Assembly: GCA_020809705.1 (NCBI GenBank)
Contig: CP085834.1
Span: 372,001 to 436,000 of the forward strand
Reading direction: 5' to 3'
DNA length: 64,000 nucleotides
DNA from: Calonectria ilicicola
Lineage: Eukaryota > Ascomycota > Sordariomycetes > Hypocreales > Nectriaceae
A program made the translations under genes and the position numbers. This document shows, piece by piece, positions 21,780 to 33,451 of this stretch (position 1 is the stretch's first letter; each line of letters opens with the position of its first letter). The notes under the pieces were generated by a model. That model had not been told where the DNA came from, ran no database searches, and saw only the letters and a list, made by a program, of their open reading frames with translations.

Positions 21780-24700
21780 ATGGATCCCTCACTACAATAT
21801 GGAAAGAGACTTATTCCTCAAATATTGGATAGTCTGGCCTCTAGCGACCCTGATCGTATCATTTACTCCCTAGCGAAGTCTGTTGACATCTCGCATGGAT
21901 TTCGCCATGTTACCGCTCATGAATTCACAAAAGCCGTTGACAAAACCGCTTGGTGGCTTTATGAACAAGTGGGAAATATCTCATCTATTCAACCAGTGGG
22001 TTATATCGGACCCCGTAAGTTACAAAGCTCATCCTGTTTCAGGGCTCCTTGTCATTCTCTAACAATATTAAGACGATCTTCGACATATCCTATTAATATA
22101 CGCGTGTGTCAAAGTTGGTTGTACGGTACTAGAAGCTGCTTTATTCTTTGAATGAGGGATCTACAGACTAACATCATTGCTTTGAGTTATTTTATAGGCC
22201 CTGCTTTTGTCCCCAAAAAATAGTACTGAAGGTGCTCTGGCTGTCCTCGAAGCAGCTAACTGCAACATTTGGATCAAGCCTCGGGAGGAGCCGTGCCTTT
22301 CTCTAGTCGAACATGTTCTCCAGAAACGCCCCATGAAGCTCCTAGACCTCCCTGAGCTCGAGGAGCTTCTCGATACTGAAAGTTCAGACAGTTATCCGTA
22401 TACAAAAACATTTGAAGAGGCTATTCAAGATCCCTTTTGTCTTCTTCATACATCTGGGTCCACCGGGCTACCAAAACCCATATCATGGTCGCATGGCCTC
22501 CTGGGAACAATGGATGCTGTGCGACTGCTTCCGTCTACTGAAGGTGATCATGGTTTAGTGCCATGGACATCGATGTGGAATGAAGGTGATAGAATATACT
22601 CTTCGTTCCCTATGAGCCATGTGAGTAATCCATTTTCACTTGAAACTAAAACTTGTTGCTTAATTTAACTTTCCGCTGTTTGAAGGGTGCCGGCATTATT
22701 ATGAACCTCCTCATGCCTGCATACTTCCGTCTTCATTGCGTCCTTGGACCAGCGGGTGTGATACCCAACATGAATCTGATGGAATCTCTGGCAGATCATG
22801 CAAATATTGATATCTGGAGCATGGTTCCATCACTTGTTGATGAGCTGGGCGAGACTCTCGATATATTGGAAAAGTTCAAACCGTCAAAATTCATTTGTGC
22901 ATCTGGTGGTGAGCATGGTCTCATCTTCGTTCTTATGACCGTACTAATTAAACTCTCTGCAGGTCCTGTTAGCCCTCTTATCGGCTCAAAGGTCAATGAA
23001 ACCATTCGAGTTCTCAACTTGACCGGCACAACGGAGGGTCTGTTCATAGGTAATCTTATTGTGGAAAGGGAGGACTGGCTGTACTTTGCCTTCCATCCCT
23101 TCTCCGGTTTTGAATTCAAGGAGGTGGAACGAGGCATCTTTGAGCATTGGGTGCACCGTAATGACAAAGAACTTCTTTTCCAGGGAATCTTCTACACATT
23201 TCCGGACCAGAAAATGGTCAACCTCAAAGATTTATACACTAAGCATCCCACAAAACCGGGCCTGTGGGCCTACAAGGGAAGAAATGATGATGTTGTAGTC
23301 CTATCAAATGGATACAAAATCTCCCCTCTAGATACCGAGGCCTTGGTCACAACCCATCCAGCAATTGATGGCTGCCTGATGGTATGTGTATTTTGCGAGG
23401 TTTATACACACATGTGTTTCACAATGCTAATAAAGTAGCGAAATAGGTCGGAACTGGAAAGGCACAGGCCGGTCTGCTCATTGAATTGAAAGATCCATCG
23501 AGGCGCGATAACGGACTATTTGACAGTATTTGGTCATTAGTACAGAGAGCCAATTCGTTATCTTTACACAAGGATCAACTTCAAAAGGACTATATCGCTT
23601 TTGCAGAAGCAGATAAGCCGTTCATTCGTACAGACAAGAGAACTATCAAGCGGCGTGCTACTTTGGCCATCTACGCTGACTATATCGAACGATTCTATAA
23701 CTCCAGAATGGAGGAAGAAGATGTAAATCCATCTATAACCTTTGATTCAGATTCGCTAGAGTCAATTATGGGCGTGATCCGTCAAATTTTGGGCTCTTTA
23801 CTACCATCATTCAAGATTGCATCTCCAGAAACCGATGTCTTCAGTTTGGGACTGGACTCGATCCTTGTTTTTAGAGCTATCAAATCTATTCGTAGTGTTT
23901 TCAAGCTACGGGACAGGCTTTCTCCTAGGGATCTTTACGCAAATCCTACTCTAGAGAGCTTCTCTACCGCTGTCTCACGCTTATTAGCTGAATCAAAGAA
24001 AGACAATGGTGCCGCTGCAAATGGACTGGTCGATGACAAGCTTGCCAAATTGAATCAGTTAATTCACAAACACAAAACACGTCTCTCAACCAAGGCAAAT
24101 CCATTTGATATGACATGTCCAAATATGTATGGGAGACTGAATTTCTTTATCCCCCTACGCAAAGGTGTTAGCTTCCGGAGAGCGTTTAAAGGATTACAAG
24201 AGGGTCTTAAGCGCACTATTGAGCTTATTCCAGTCCTGGAAGGCAAGATTATTCACTGCTCTGAAGAAGAGACTAGTTATAAAAAGGGTGAGGTTCGCAT
24301 CGACCTTCCCGCTCTTCCATCTACAGCCACACCTGAGGCCAATTGTTCGGACTCTTCTGACGGCCCAAAGCAATTGGTATACAAGGATCTCTCTCAAATT
24401 CTTCCTTCATATCAGGAGTTACACGATGCTGGATTTCTTGCTTCTGCGTTCGCAGACGAAATGTTGAACGAGGGACCTTGGATTCCATCACTTCCAGCTG
24501 ACGTTTTAGTCTCACAAGCCAACTTTGTCGAAGGCGGCTGCATCCTGGCTGTTAATGTACATCATGCGTGCTTTGATGGCGCCGGTATTATCATTGCCCT
24601 AAAGGTCTGGGCTGAGAGCTGCAGATATGTTCAGGGGGATACGTCTAAAGACTGCAGTTGGTTGGATCCTGAAAGTTCCAACCGTAGCCTTCCATATATC

Positions 24701-25627
24701 TTGTATGAACAAGAAGGGTACGCTAAGCCGGCTCATGAAGTGGATCCTGCTGTTTGGGGATTTCTACCATTTCAAAGTCCAAAGGGGCTTGTACATAAGG
24801 ATGAAGGAGGCAAGTCCAAGAGCCTTTGGTCAAGTCTCCCTGCACCGCCGGCGTACACGCGTCAGCTATCCTGGCCACCTCGTCCAACTGAAGATGGCCG
24901 TCATTTAACCTCGACTACTTTTTTAATCCCATCTGAAAAACTGCAAGAGCTGAAGCAGCAAGTACTTGCTGACCCGGAGGCCAAGGGAATCGTCACATCT
25001 GAGAGCGATATTGTACAAGCTTTTTTCTATCGGGCAGCGTTGAAGGCACGGTACCGTGCGGCAACAGAACTTCTAGGGAAACGCTTTAATCCCAATGATA
25101 TATCGATTCTTGAGATGGCAGTTGATGTTCGATACTATTTCTCCTCTTTGCTCCCAGCGTCCTATATGGGCAATATGGGGATCACCAACCGTCTTTCTTT
25201 TCCCATCGAGACAATCTGTTCTCCAGAAACCAGCGTTGGACGCATTGCCTATGATATTCGGGATTCGGTCAAGCATATTACACCTCCGCTCGTTCATGAT
25301 TGCTTCACACTGTTACAATCAGTGTCTGACTACAGTGCGCCTAGATATGCTGGCATGGGCATTGACGGGATGCACATGTTGATGAACAATCTAATGATGT
25401 TCCAAACGAATGACATCTCATTTGGCAGCGATCTATTTGAAAAGGATGGATGCCCCGATGCTCTACGTCTACCTATGGGTGGATTTAATACAGCCCTGAG
25501 AGTACTAGTTATCTATCCGATCCGCGAGGACGGCGGCATTGAGATGGTACTGGGCACATATCCTGAGGAATTTCATATACTTATAGCAGACAAAGAATTC
25601 ATGAAGTATGCCAGATTTCTTGGATAG
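21780..25627 (+). CDS. NRPS-like protein: adenylation, thiolation, acyltransferase (CrmA-like C-terminal half)
   Basis: Six exons: 21780-22014, 22073-22125, 22198-22620, 22686-22908, 22963-23381 and 23447-25627. All phases agree, for 1177 aa. An adenylation domain spans about residues 1-540, with the ATP-binding TSGSTGLPKP near 181, YKGRNDDVVVLSNGYKISP as the A8 region, and an RTIKRRATL-type end. A carrier domain follows with LGLDSI; Ser589 is the expected phosphopantetheine site. The C-terminal 500 residues form a BAHD-like transferase with HHACFDG at about 823-829. There is no condensation, reductase or thioesterase domain. The order A-T-transferase is, as I recall, that of the CrmA-type isocyanide synthase-NRPS proteins after their synthase domain. 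Here that domain is the separate divergent gene 18551-19816. Its substrate is probably the isocyanide acid or an amino acid; this is inference. Confidence 0.88.
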
Positions 25628-27119
25628 CCCCTATGGCTTCACCCCGGCCAACCTTTATAGCCATTAGCTCCCTTCAGATGAACAAAGAAAGCCCCACACA
25701 GTTCATTTTAGAAAAGATATTGATAGTGAAGCCTGCCTTTGTCTTGAAAATATTCTGTTTCCTCGCTATGACACACTGCGGAACATAGTCAGTGAAGTGT
25801 GCTTCCCAACACAACTATTCTCTGCGCAGTTACTAGGTCATCACATTAGAGTTAGTGGGATGAGGATATGATCAAATTCCTTTATGAATTAAGTACTATC
25901 GTGATAGGTATACATGCCACCGGGTAGGTGAGCTGATTGATGGCCACCCGCTTGAATTACCTCTCAAAACTTTTCCTTGTCCAGAGGAAGCGACCATTAT
26001 TTCTCAAGATTGTTTAGTCCATTGGATAATTAGTGGGCTAGGAAACTATGTGTTTTAGTTAGATATCCCCTATGAGAGGCAGCTCGACCTACTCGTCTAG
26101 GGAGCAGTCCGATTATTCTTGCCTGCTAGATGCGACGGCAAAATAGTAACCTGTATCATTTCTGCCGTAAGATACCGTAGATGTCGAAACCTTGAGGTGA
26201 AGGTTTTCAATGACCTCGATGAGCCTTTCCTGGGAACTTTATCGAGACCTGAGTATAAGAGCAGCTTCCCGGGCTAAGCGTGATCCAAACCATCACCAAA
26301 GCAATCCTCGTACAATCACCAAAATGGAATTCCCAGCTAGCAAAGTATGACTCCAGAGATAGAATTCAAAGCTATGAGATAACTAGAGCTAGCGTAGACA
26401 ATGCCAAGCTACCATACATCTACCGCAGATGGAACCGCAACGATGGGGCAAGCCCTGAGCCAGTCAATGTAAAAATTGGCTATTCAAAAGGTCTTCTTTT
26501 CTATGGTAGGAAATGGGCAGGCTTCCTCTTGTTCACTAAGACTGACCTCGTGCAGTTTACCCCGTTTGCGGCAAGTATTCCTTCTTCAAAGCAGTACAAG
26601 AGCCGACTGTCGGGATCCCAAGTCAACTAACCATGCTCTACTAGGGGCGCAGGCAGTGTTGGAGTCTCTCCAAACCAGAGGGTTATTGCCAACATTTAGA
26701 CTAAACACATGGCTCCCATATGATGATACATGTAGACTTGTATAGTTTTCGCACCCGTGTGCTGCTCTCAGGAACACAAAAATGGAGAGAATAATCGACA
26801 ACATGTTTTAGGATACAAGAGGCTCAAATCCCATGATGATGCCAGTAACATTCAAACTCGATTTCCATTCTCTCTATACCCTTCACAAATCCGAAATAAT
26901 AACCCAAATCTCATCCGAGTTTAACGCAGCATGTGCCATCTCCCATCCAGCTCCAAGCTTGGTCAACCCCACAGCTTCCCCGCACAATGGTCTAAATTGC
27001 AGCGCACAGGATCCTTCGCTGGCGGGCCGCCTTCCGCCCCATGGTCGGCGGAGCTCCGAGAGGTCACCTACAGATTCAGGAGGAGCTCCGCTGTCAGCAT
27101 TGCTGACCTGCCGGAAACG
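25628..27119. other. Intergenic region
   Basis: About 1.5 kb without a supported gene. A frame of 116 codons at 26280-26630 has no motif and no good start context. A GC-rich island at about 27000-27130 carries overlapping open frames on both strands and two copies of a GGAGCTCC palindrome. Confidence 0.4.
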
Positions 27120-27126
27120 CTTAGCC
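27120..27126 (-). promoter_or_regulatory. Possible XlnR-type site upstream of xylitol dehydrogenase
   Basis: CTTAGCC on the plus strand is GGCTAAG on the minus strand and fits the GGCTAA core bound by XlnR/AraR-type regulators. It lies about 180 bp before the dehydrogenase start. One short match is weak evidence. Confidence 0.25.
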
Positions 27127-27306
27127 GCTGAGCTGAACACCTCGCACCAAGACAGAAGGGGGGATATGATGATGAGCTCCAGCTACAAGAGTTACAATGA
27201 AATTATCGACTCCTTATTAATTTTGATCAAATTGATTTTCATTTTGGGCAGTTGCAAGCTTCATTAAACCCATTCTCCCAAATAATTCCAATATACAGTC
27301 ACCATA

Positions 27307-28495
27307 ATGGACATCTCCTCTGCGAGTGTAAGTGGATTCTCTCATTCTGCCATGAATCAATAAATATTATTAAATGATTTTCTCCTCCTTTTTTCTCCTA
27401 AAAAGCAAAAAAGATGATACCTAATATCCACATTCACTCCAGAATCTCTCTTTCATTCTGAACAAACCCAATGATCTCAGCTTCTCTGACCGGCCAGTCC
27501 CGAGTCTTAGCTCTCCTCGAGATGTTCTAATCGCAGTTAATTACACTGGCATCTGCGGATCTGATGTGCATTTCTGGAAAGAAGGTTCTATTGGGCATTT
27601 TGTACTCAAGGAGCCCATGGTCCTCGGTCACGAATCGGCTGGCACTGTTGTCTCTGTGGGAGATCTAGTCAAAACACTTGTACCCGGCGATCGAGTCGCT
27701 CTGGAACCCGGATTCCCATGTCGTCACTGTGAGCGCTGCTTGGGTGGCAAGTACAATCTCTGTCCGGATATGCAGTTTGCCGCATGCCCGCCACATAATG
27801 GCACCCTCACGGGCTTCTGGGTATCACCGGCGGATTTCTGCTATAAGCTCCCTGATAATGTGTCTCTTCAGGAGGGCGCATTCATCGAGCCTCTGGCGGT
27901 GGCAGTTCATATTATGCGGCAGGCCTCCCTGACCCCTGGGCAATCCGTCGTAATAATGGGCGCCGGCCCTGTTGGGCTATTGTGCGCAGCAGTCGCGAAA
28001 GTGCATGGTGCATCTAAAATCTGCAGTGTCGATATTGTCGAGTCAAAGCTAGAGTTTGCAAAGACCTATGCCAGCACGCACACGTACATTTCCCAACGCA
28101 TCGATGCCGAGCAAAATGCAGCCAACATCAAACAGCATATCGGATGTCCTGAGGGGGTTGATGTTGTCATAGATGCAAGCGGCGCTCAGCCGAGCATTCA
28201 AGTCTGCTTACACACAGTACGAACTGGTGGGACGTACGTCCAGGGCGGAATGGGTAAGAGCGATGTTAAATTCCCCATCATGGCCATGTGCATCAAAGAG
28301 ATTACCGCAAAAGGATCCTTTCGGTACAACAGCGGGGATTACAAAGTCGCCATTGACCTAGTGAGCAGGGGAATGGTGGATGTCAAGAAGTTGATTAGCG
28401 ACACGGTACCCTTTGACCAAGCGGAGCAGGCCTTCAATAAGGTAGCTAAGGGGCAAGTTATCAAGATTTTGATCGCCGGGCCAAACGAGAAGTAG
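27307..28495 (+). CDS. NAD-dependent xylitol/sorbitol dehydrogenase (zinc MDR)
   Basis: Exons are 27307-27327 (7 codons) and 27443-28495, with a 115-bp intron; the product is 357 aa. It is a zinc medium-chain dehydrogenase of the polyol group, which oxidises xylitol to D-xylulose or sorbitol to fructose in pentose and polyol catabolism. Catalytic zinc residues are in GICGSD and GHESAG. The structural zinc motif is PCRHCERCLGGKYNLC with four Cys. The nucleotide fold shows GAGPVGLL, followed by an acidic residue in SVDIVESKL, which points to NAD rather than NADP. A possible XlnR-type site is at 27120. Which polyol is preferred cannot be decided from sequence; xylitol (D-xylulose reductase) is the likeliest. 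Confidence 0.9.
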
Positions 28496-31400
28496 AACAA
28501 GACGACTACGGCTACAGCCTCAGCGATGTGAGACGTGATGAGGGCCAGAAACCAGTGTCAATAGTGTACTTAATTGTTTTCTCCTCCAAATCTTGAATCC
28601 TTTCTGTGGTATCTTATTAGTCATTTGTGAAGGAGCTTACTATAATTTAATACGCTCGGAGGCTGACAAGAACATCGTCGAAGGGTCCCTGTCATTAGAT
28701 TTGGAGCTCATACTCAGTTGGGTGAAGCACCTCCCTGCAAGTGGCAAATCGCTAACCAGTGGCGGGAATGAACCGCTTGCCGCCTCACCGTTTACTTTAT
28801 TCAGAATGCCAACCTTGTCTTATTAGTGCGGAGACTGGCCAGGCGTGTGGTGGGTCCGATACGGCTTCAAACTATCTCCCCAGCATGCTATCCACCGGAT
28901 TGCCGGTCAAAGTAGTCCAGATAGAGAAAATAAGACTGAAACCTGACCGAAGAGCTTCTCTTTCACCAAAAATGATCTCTCGGTAGCAATCCCAACAAAA
29001 TTAGACAAGTGGAGAATATGGCATCCATACGCTGATTCTTCGTTCAACCTATGAAGCTCTCAAACCCATCAGTAATTGCGATTCTTTGTATTTTTATTAT
29101 CTAGATTCCTTTCTTTAGCCACCAGGATGCTTAGTTCATCAGAAAACGAAGCCGAAGTGACTATCAAACCCCAAAACATCGGTCACTTCCGGCGGTGGAC
29201 CGTGGATGTCAACACTCAATGGGGTGACATTGTGCTCCTCGTATTGAATTTCTAGCTTCTTGAATGACCTCTGGGCGTTAGTTACTCTCGCCATGTCGAC
29301 ATTCAACAATAGAAAAGCCGCGTGTATGACAGCTCCTACCCTACGGTACATTTCACGATGTGAAACAATGTACCTCATGGATTGCAAACGTGACTTGCTA
29401 CAAGCAGTCAGAAAAACTCATACAATAAGCCGTCTTCTCATTGCTGCATCCTAAGATTTAATGTTACTAAGACTCAGAGAGCCTTAATTCGCGGCCCAAT
29501 ATCTCCACAAGCACCCCGGCGGTTAGGAAGGCGAGCAGGTCTCCACCCGTCTATAGCATTCTCCGCATCCAGATTAATGTGGAAAGTCTTGGAGAAGGTT
29601 GCCCAGCGGCAAGCGGAGTACTACTTCATTCTTCATCCACTGGTCAAATACGAATACCCTTGTCAGGCTAAGGGCTGGTTATCAAAGTGGAGAACCCAGT
29701 TTGTGGGGAACCGGTAGCGGTTCGCTCTCCGCAAGGCAACTGAGAGCGAAATGAAGGCTTGTCTCAACTTAGCTTAGTTGGGATTAGTGCGTTCAGTTTT
29801 CAGCCTAGCACTGAGGTTTATGAGCTAACGCAATGAGCAAGCTCCTCAACTTGAGGCCGCTTTTCGTCTACATCTATGCCTACATGTCAAAATATTTGTG
29901 TGGTGGTTGGTAATTCAATCATACAGATCGAGATAGGGGACGAACCTGCAGATCTTCTTCAGTGGCATTGCTGCTGTGCTCACATGATGGGTCTTGATCC
30001 ACAATAAACGAGAACAATGTGGAGACAAGGTATAGATGGCTATGCTCCAGAAGCCACCGATGATCTTCTTTTTCAACTTCTAGCGTCAAGGCAAACCCCA
30101 TTGTACACCAATTCATTAGGTGCCCGGAAGTTAATTCTACTGTACTAGACTGCTATCAGCATCCCGCCTCAATGGCATGACGATATGTATTTCTTGGCAA
30201 GTTGCTGATGCAAAAATCACAATAGCCTAAGGCCACATAAACAACCGCCAGCACAATCCCCCGCCCTAATAATTCGTCAGACCACGTAATACCACCAACC
30301 CCGGAGATAAGATTCATGTTTGCGGATAGTTGTAAGAAATGTTGGGACCACAGTTGTAACACCCAGCTTGAGAGACACGTTGTTTTCCATTCGTAGTTTA
30401 GTTTGGGAATTTCTGTCCATGACGCTTTAGTTATGACCAAAACTAGAGATCTGTTTTGCAGGTGAAAGACTAGTGCGTGTCCTAAACATTCATGTTGATG
30501 AGGTGCTTTTACGTCATTTACGACCCACTTTACTGCTCATAAAATAAGATCACAATCATTGTTGATTAGCATTAGGCTTGTCTAAACAAGCTGAGCTCAC
30601 TATCTGGAACCAGGTTTATCTCGTGGCAGAAAGATTCTGACATCAGGATGCGCTTAGATGACGCCGGGTAATTTCTCGCTCGAGATACTGGAGTTACCCG
30701 AGGAGCGATTGCAAACGTTCAGCATTCGGTGTGACCTATACCCAACAAGATCAGTCTAGGAACAACCAAAAGTATTTGACAAAATATCATCATTTTAAAG
30801 TGCTGCCAATGTTGTATACATTATGTTACATTATTATTTTAATGGTATAGTTTTACTACCAACCTATACACTAACAATGCTCCATTAGAATAACGTGAAT
30901 GTTGACATTCCCGGCCTAGGTCTCTGAGCTTGATGGTGAGTTACTGGCTCTACTTGCAGTAATAAAAACCTGGCTTCAAAATATTTTATCCACTTTGATA
31001 TCACAAGTCTCTGAATCAACTTGGTCGTCCACGGCTAGTCATCCAGCTAATTTCATATTTACTAGTCTAAACGTCTAGCCAGTAATTGAGTGCGCGCGGC
31101 CACAGTTCTAAAACCCATTAAAGTGTAAAATGACGCCAAAAAGAACGCTATGTTGAGCTTGAGATCCACTGATTCATCCGAATACTACCAAAACGAAATT
31201 ATGGCATGCCAAGGCTGAAGCACTCGGACCACAACGTTCCAGATTTAAGTTTCAATGCACTAAAATTACCAGGGCAAGTAGATCTACACAGCCGAAAGAA
31301 ACAAACCAATCATCGTGCAGTATGTACGAGGCTGATGTGAGATCATGGAGTGACCAGAATAGGCTTCTACTTTACTAAGAGAGCTTCAACAGCCCTGAAC
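28496..31400. other. Long gene-poor interval
   Basis: Nearly 3 kb lacks a convincing gene. On the minus strand, 29387-29139 is an open frame of 82 codons preceded by a plausible 3' splice site (CTTGTAG), possibly the last exon of a decayed gene. Other minus-strand frames at 29919-30116 and 30156-30440 show no family features. Confidence 0.4.
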
Positions 31401-31406
31401 AACGAA

Positions 31407-31414
31407 TATAAATA
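31407..31414 (+). promoter_or_regulatory. TATA box of the secreted repeat protein gene
   Basis: TATAAATA lies about 140 bp before the start codon at 31551. The intervening sequence is rich in CTCTCTTT and ACTCTC stretches, as in many strongly transcribed fungal genes. Confidence 0.45.
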
Positions 31415-31550
31415 TCATTCATGTTTTATCGCAAGATATAATTTATGCTCACATAACATTCACTAAAATAAATACCATTCTTTACGCTACTCTCTTTGAA
31501 CAAAACTCTCTTTCAAAACGCATATAATCACTTTATTATCCAACGTCACA

Positions 31551-31910
31551 ATGAAGTCTTTTGCGCTCCTCGTTCTCGCCGCCACTAGCGCCATGTCAAC
31601 TCCCATCGCCGACGAAAAGCGTCAAATCACTTGCGAAATCTTTCGCGTCGCTGGTGTCCCAGGGCCCTGGGATCCTATGATTGAGAAGTGTCGCAATTGG
31701 AAGCCGAGCCACTCCCAGCGAGATTCCAACTCCGTTACTAGTGATGTGTCAGCTAGCGTGGACAACGAAAAGCGTCAACTCACTTGTGAAGAGTGGCGTA
31801 TGGCTGTCGCTATGCCACAGCCCTTCGACCCTATGAGAGAGAAGTGCCGCACTAAGAAGCAAATCCGCTTCCAGCGCGATCCCAACTCCGCCACTACGTC
31901 TGATAAATAA
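31551..31910 (+). CDS. Small secreted protein with two Kex2-separated repeats
   Basis: This 119-aa, intronless protein has a typical signal peptide (MKSFALLVLAATSAMS, cleavage near residue 19-20). Two repeats each follow a dibasic Kex2 site: EKRQITCE at residues 22-29 and EKRQLTCE at 73-80. Both then share an R.A..P.P(W/F)DPM pattern, EKCR, and QRD.NS. Each repeat has two Cys about 20 residues apart (28/47 and 79/99). Kex2 cleavage after KR would give peptides beginning with Gln, which can cyclise to pyroglutamate. This layout is that of kexin-processed secreted peptides and some fungal RiPP precursors. No modifying enzyme is seen next to it. Function is unknown; an effector or signalling peptide is possible. 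Confidence 0.82.
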   Translation: MKSFALLVLAATSAMSTPIADEKRQITCEIFRVAGVPGPWDPMIEKCRNWKPSHSQRDSNSVTSDVSASVDNEKRQLTCEEWRMAVAMPQPFDPMREKCRTKKQIRFQRDPNSATTSDK

Positions 31911-32448
31911 GGGCTTTATTCCTGCTCTGGGAGAAAAGATGGACGGCTACGATGAAAACCCCGTTTAATCGCCAAGATGTGTCCTTTTCTACCAGCCTTG
32001 CACATGCCAACTCCACAAGCATGTCGACATACCACTTATTTTACATTGAAAATCATTGGGCGCAGTTGAACGACTAGACTGAGCATGGATTTCTTTGTTC
32101 ATTTTGGAAGGGAATACTATGGAGTTGTTGAGTTATGAGGTCAATGGGTTTTTTCTAAAAATCACTGATCCATAAAAAGTGTCAAAATAGCCAACTTTGT
32201 AGCGGAATGAAAAGAAATCTGACCGTTTTCGCCCAAAAGAATGCATCAGACACAAAAGGTTCTTGCACTCAACTGAACCAATACCAGTAAAACTGTTCCA
32301 TTCGCCCACTCGAGCTCGCGCCACTAATGCTTAACACAAGCAATATTATTTAGATATACTGTGAAAGTTAACACGGCATGAACTATCAGCATCTATGTAG
32401 CGTGCATCTTGCCTGCATCTTGCCTGACCCTTACCCTGTCATATAACA

Positions 32449-32790
32449 CAGATACATGCCAACAGCTCTGTGTTTCCTACGGCTAGCAACAATGCTGTCC
32501 ATTCAAAATGTGCGGCATGTGTCAACGGGGCGGTTAATTTATGCGAGGAATCAAAAGAATCAGGCTTTGACGACTGCATCTGCATCGATGAAGGCGGAGA
32601 CGAAGTCGTCGGCGAATGTGGCAAGAATGATTCATATAGCACTGCCTCCAGAGAGTTATGGAGGTACTGCGTTGCAGATTACCCACATCTCCCATTATTA
32701 CGACGACTACCAAACCTCTTCACAGACAAGAGGCAGGATCGGGCGCTAGAATCCAATATTGACTCATTCAACGATTCAACAGTGCCTTGA
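32449..32790 (+). pseudogene. Orphan Cys-rich coding fragment
   Basis: After a good acceptor (AACACAG, ending near 32449) one frame reads through a Cys-rich segment with CAACVNG, LCEES, DDCICID and GECGK, ending at a stop at 32788-32790. The spacing of about eight Cys and the polar composition resemble an exon of a small secreted Cys-rich fungal protein. No start codon, signal peptide or upstream exon is found, so it is probably a fragment of a lost gene. It could instead be the last exon of a gene I cannot trace. Confidence 0.35.
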
Positions 32791-32980
32791 AAAATATATA
32801 AGGTTCGAATTCCCGTATGCTTTTAAGGTGATTTCGCGCTCTATTTAATCGATAGTATGTTGTCTAATAACGCCGATTTATGCATATTCTTCCCCCAAAA
32901 TTAAGTAGTTATGTCATGATTCCATCACGCTGTCCGAAAATTCCCATCATTAAGTATTATTGTGTATCCCTTCATATCCT

Positions 32981-33451
32981 TTACAGACCACAGAACTTCT
33001 TGTCAACGCGGACAACGCTGGTATCGATGCGGCCAAGCTGGGCAGCCTTGCCACCAGTAAGGGCATCCATAGCGGTCTTGCCAACGTTGAGGCCATTGGC
33101 AGCATGATCAATGGCAAGGACGTAGATGGTGTTGCTTCCATAGGTGGCCTTGTAGCAAAGACCACAGTTGGCAGAGTTCCATCCAGCGATGGACTGGGCA
33201 CCACCAACGTAGGGGAATCGAGGGATATCCCCCTGCTTCTTCCAGTTGGGGTACTTGGTCATGAGACCGTTGGCTCCGTCAGAGCAGGAGACAGTTGTGA
33301 GAGATCGGCTGGCATCGTCATATCCAGTGTCATAAGAGACTAGACTCGGTTAGCCTCACTTGTATGGGTAGACTGCCAAAGAGTTCTTACCAGAGATGGC
33401 CGAAGCGGCGGTAGCGAGGGTGAAGATGGAAAGGATGTTGGAGAACTGCAT
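32981..33451 (-). CDS. Cerato-platanin family secreted protein
   Basis: Exons are 33451-33391 and 33339-32981, separated by a 51-bp intron, giving 139 aa. Cerato-platanins (Sm1/Epl1/SnodProt1) are small secreted fungal proteins with a barwin-like double-psi barrel. They bind chitin oligomers or self-assemble at surfaces, and plants sense many of them. The product has a signal peptide ([18 protein letters not shown]), then VSYDTGYD, the four conserved Cys (VSCSDG, NCGLC, KFCGL at the end) and [19 protein letters not shown]. Length and Cys pattern fit the family well. A TATAAAG element at 33608-33602 lies about 150 bp upstream. Strong expression is typical of the family but not shown here. Confidence 0.95.

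Noticed and set aside
26280..26630. 116-codon plus-strand frame
   Set aside because: No motif, start is not an ATG in good context, and coding character is weak.
29139..29387. 82-codon minus-strand frame with a plausible upstream splice acceptor
   Set aside because: No recognised family, no matching upstream exon; not enough to call a gene.
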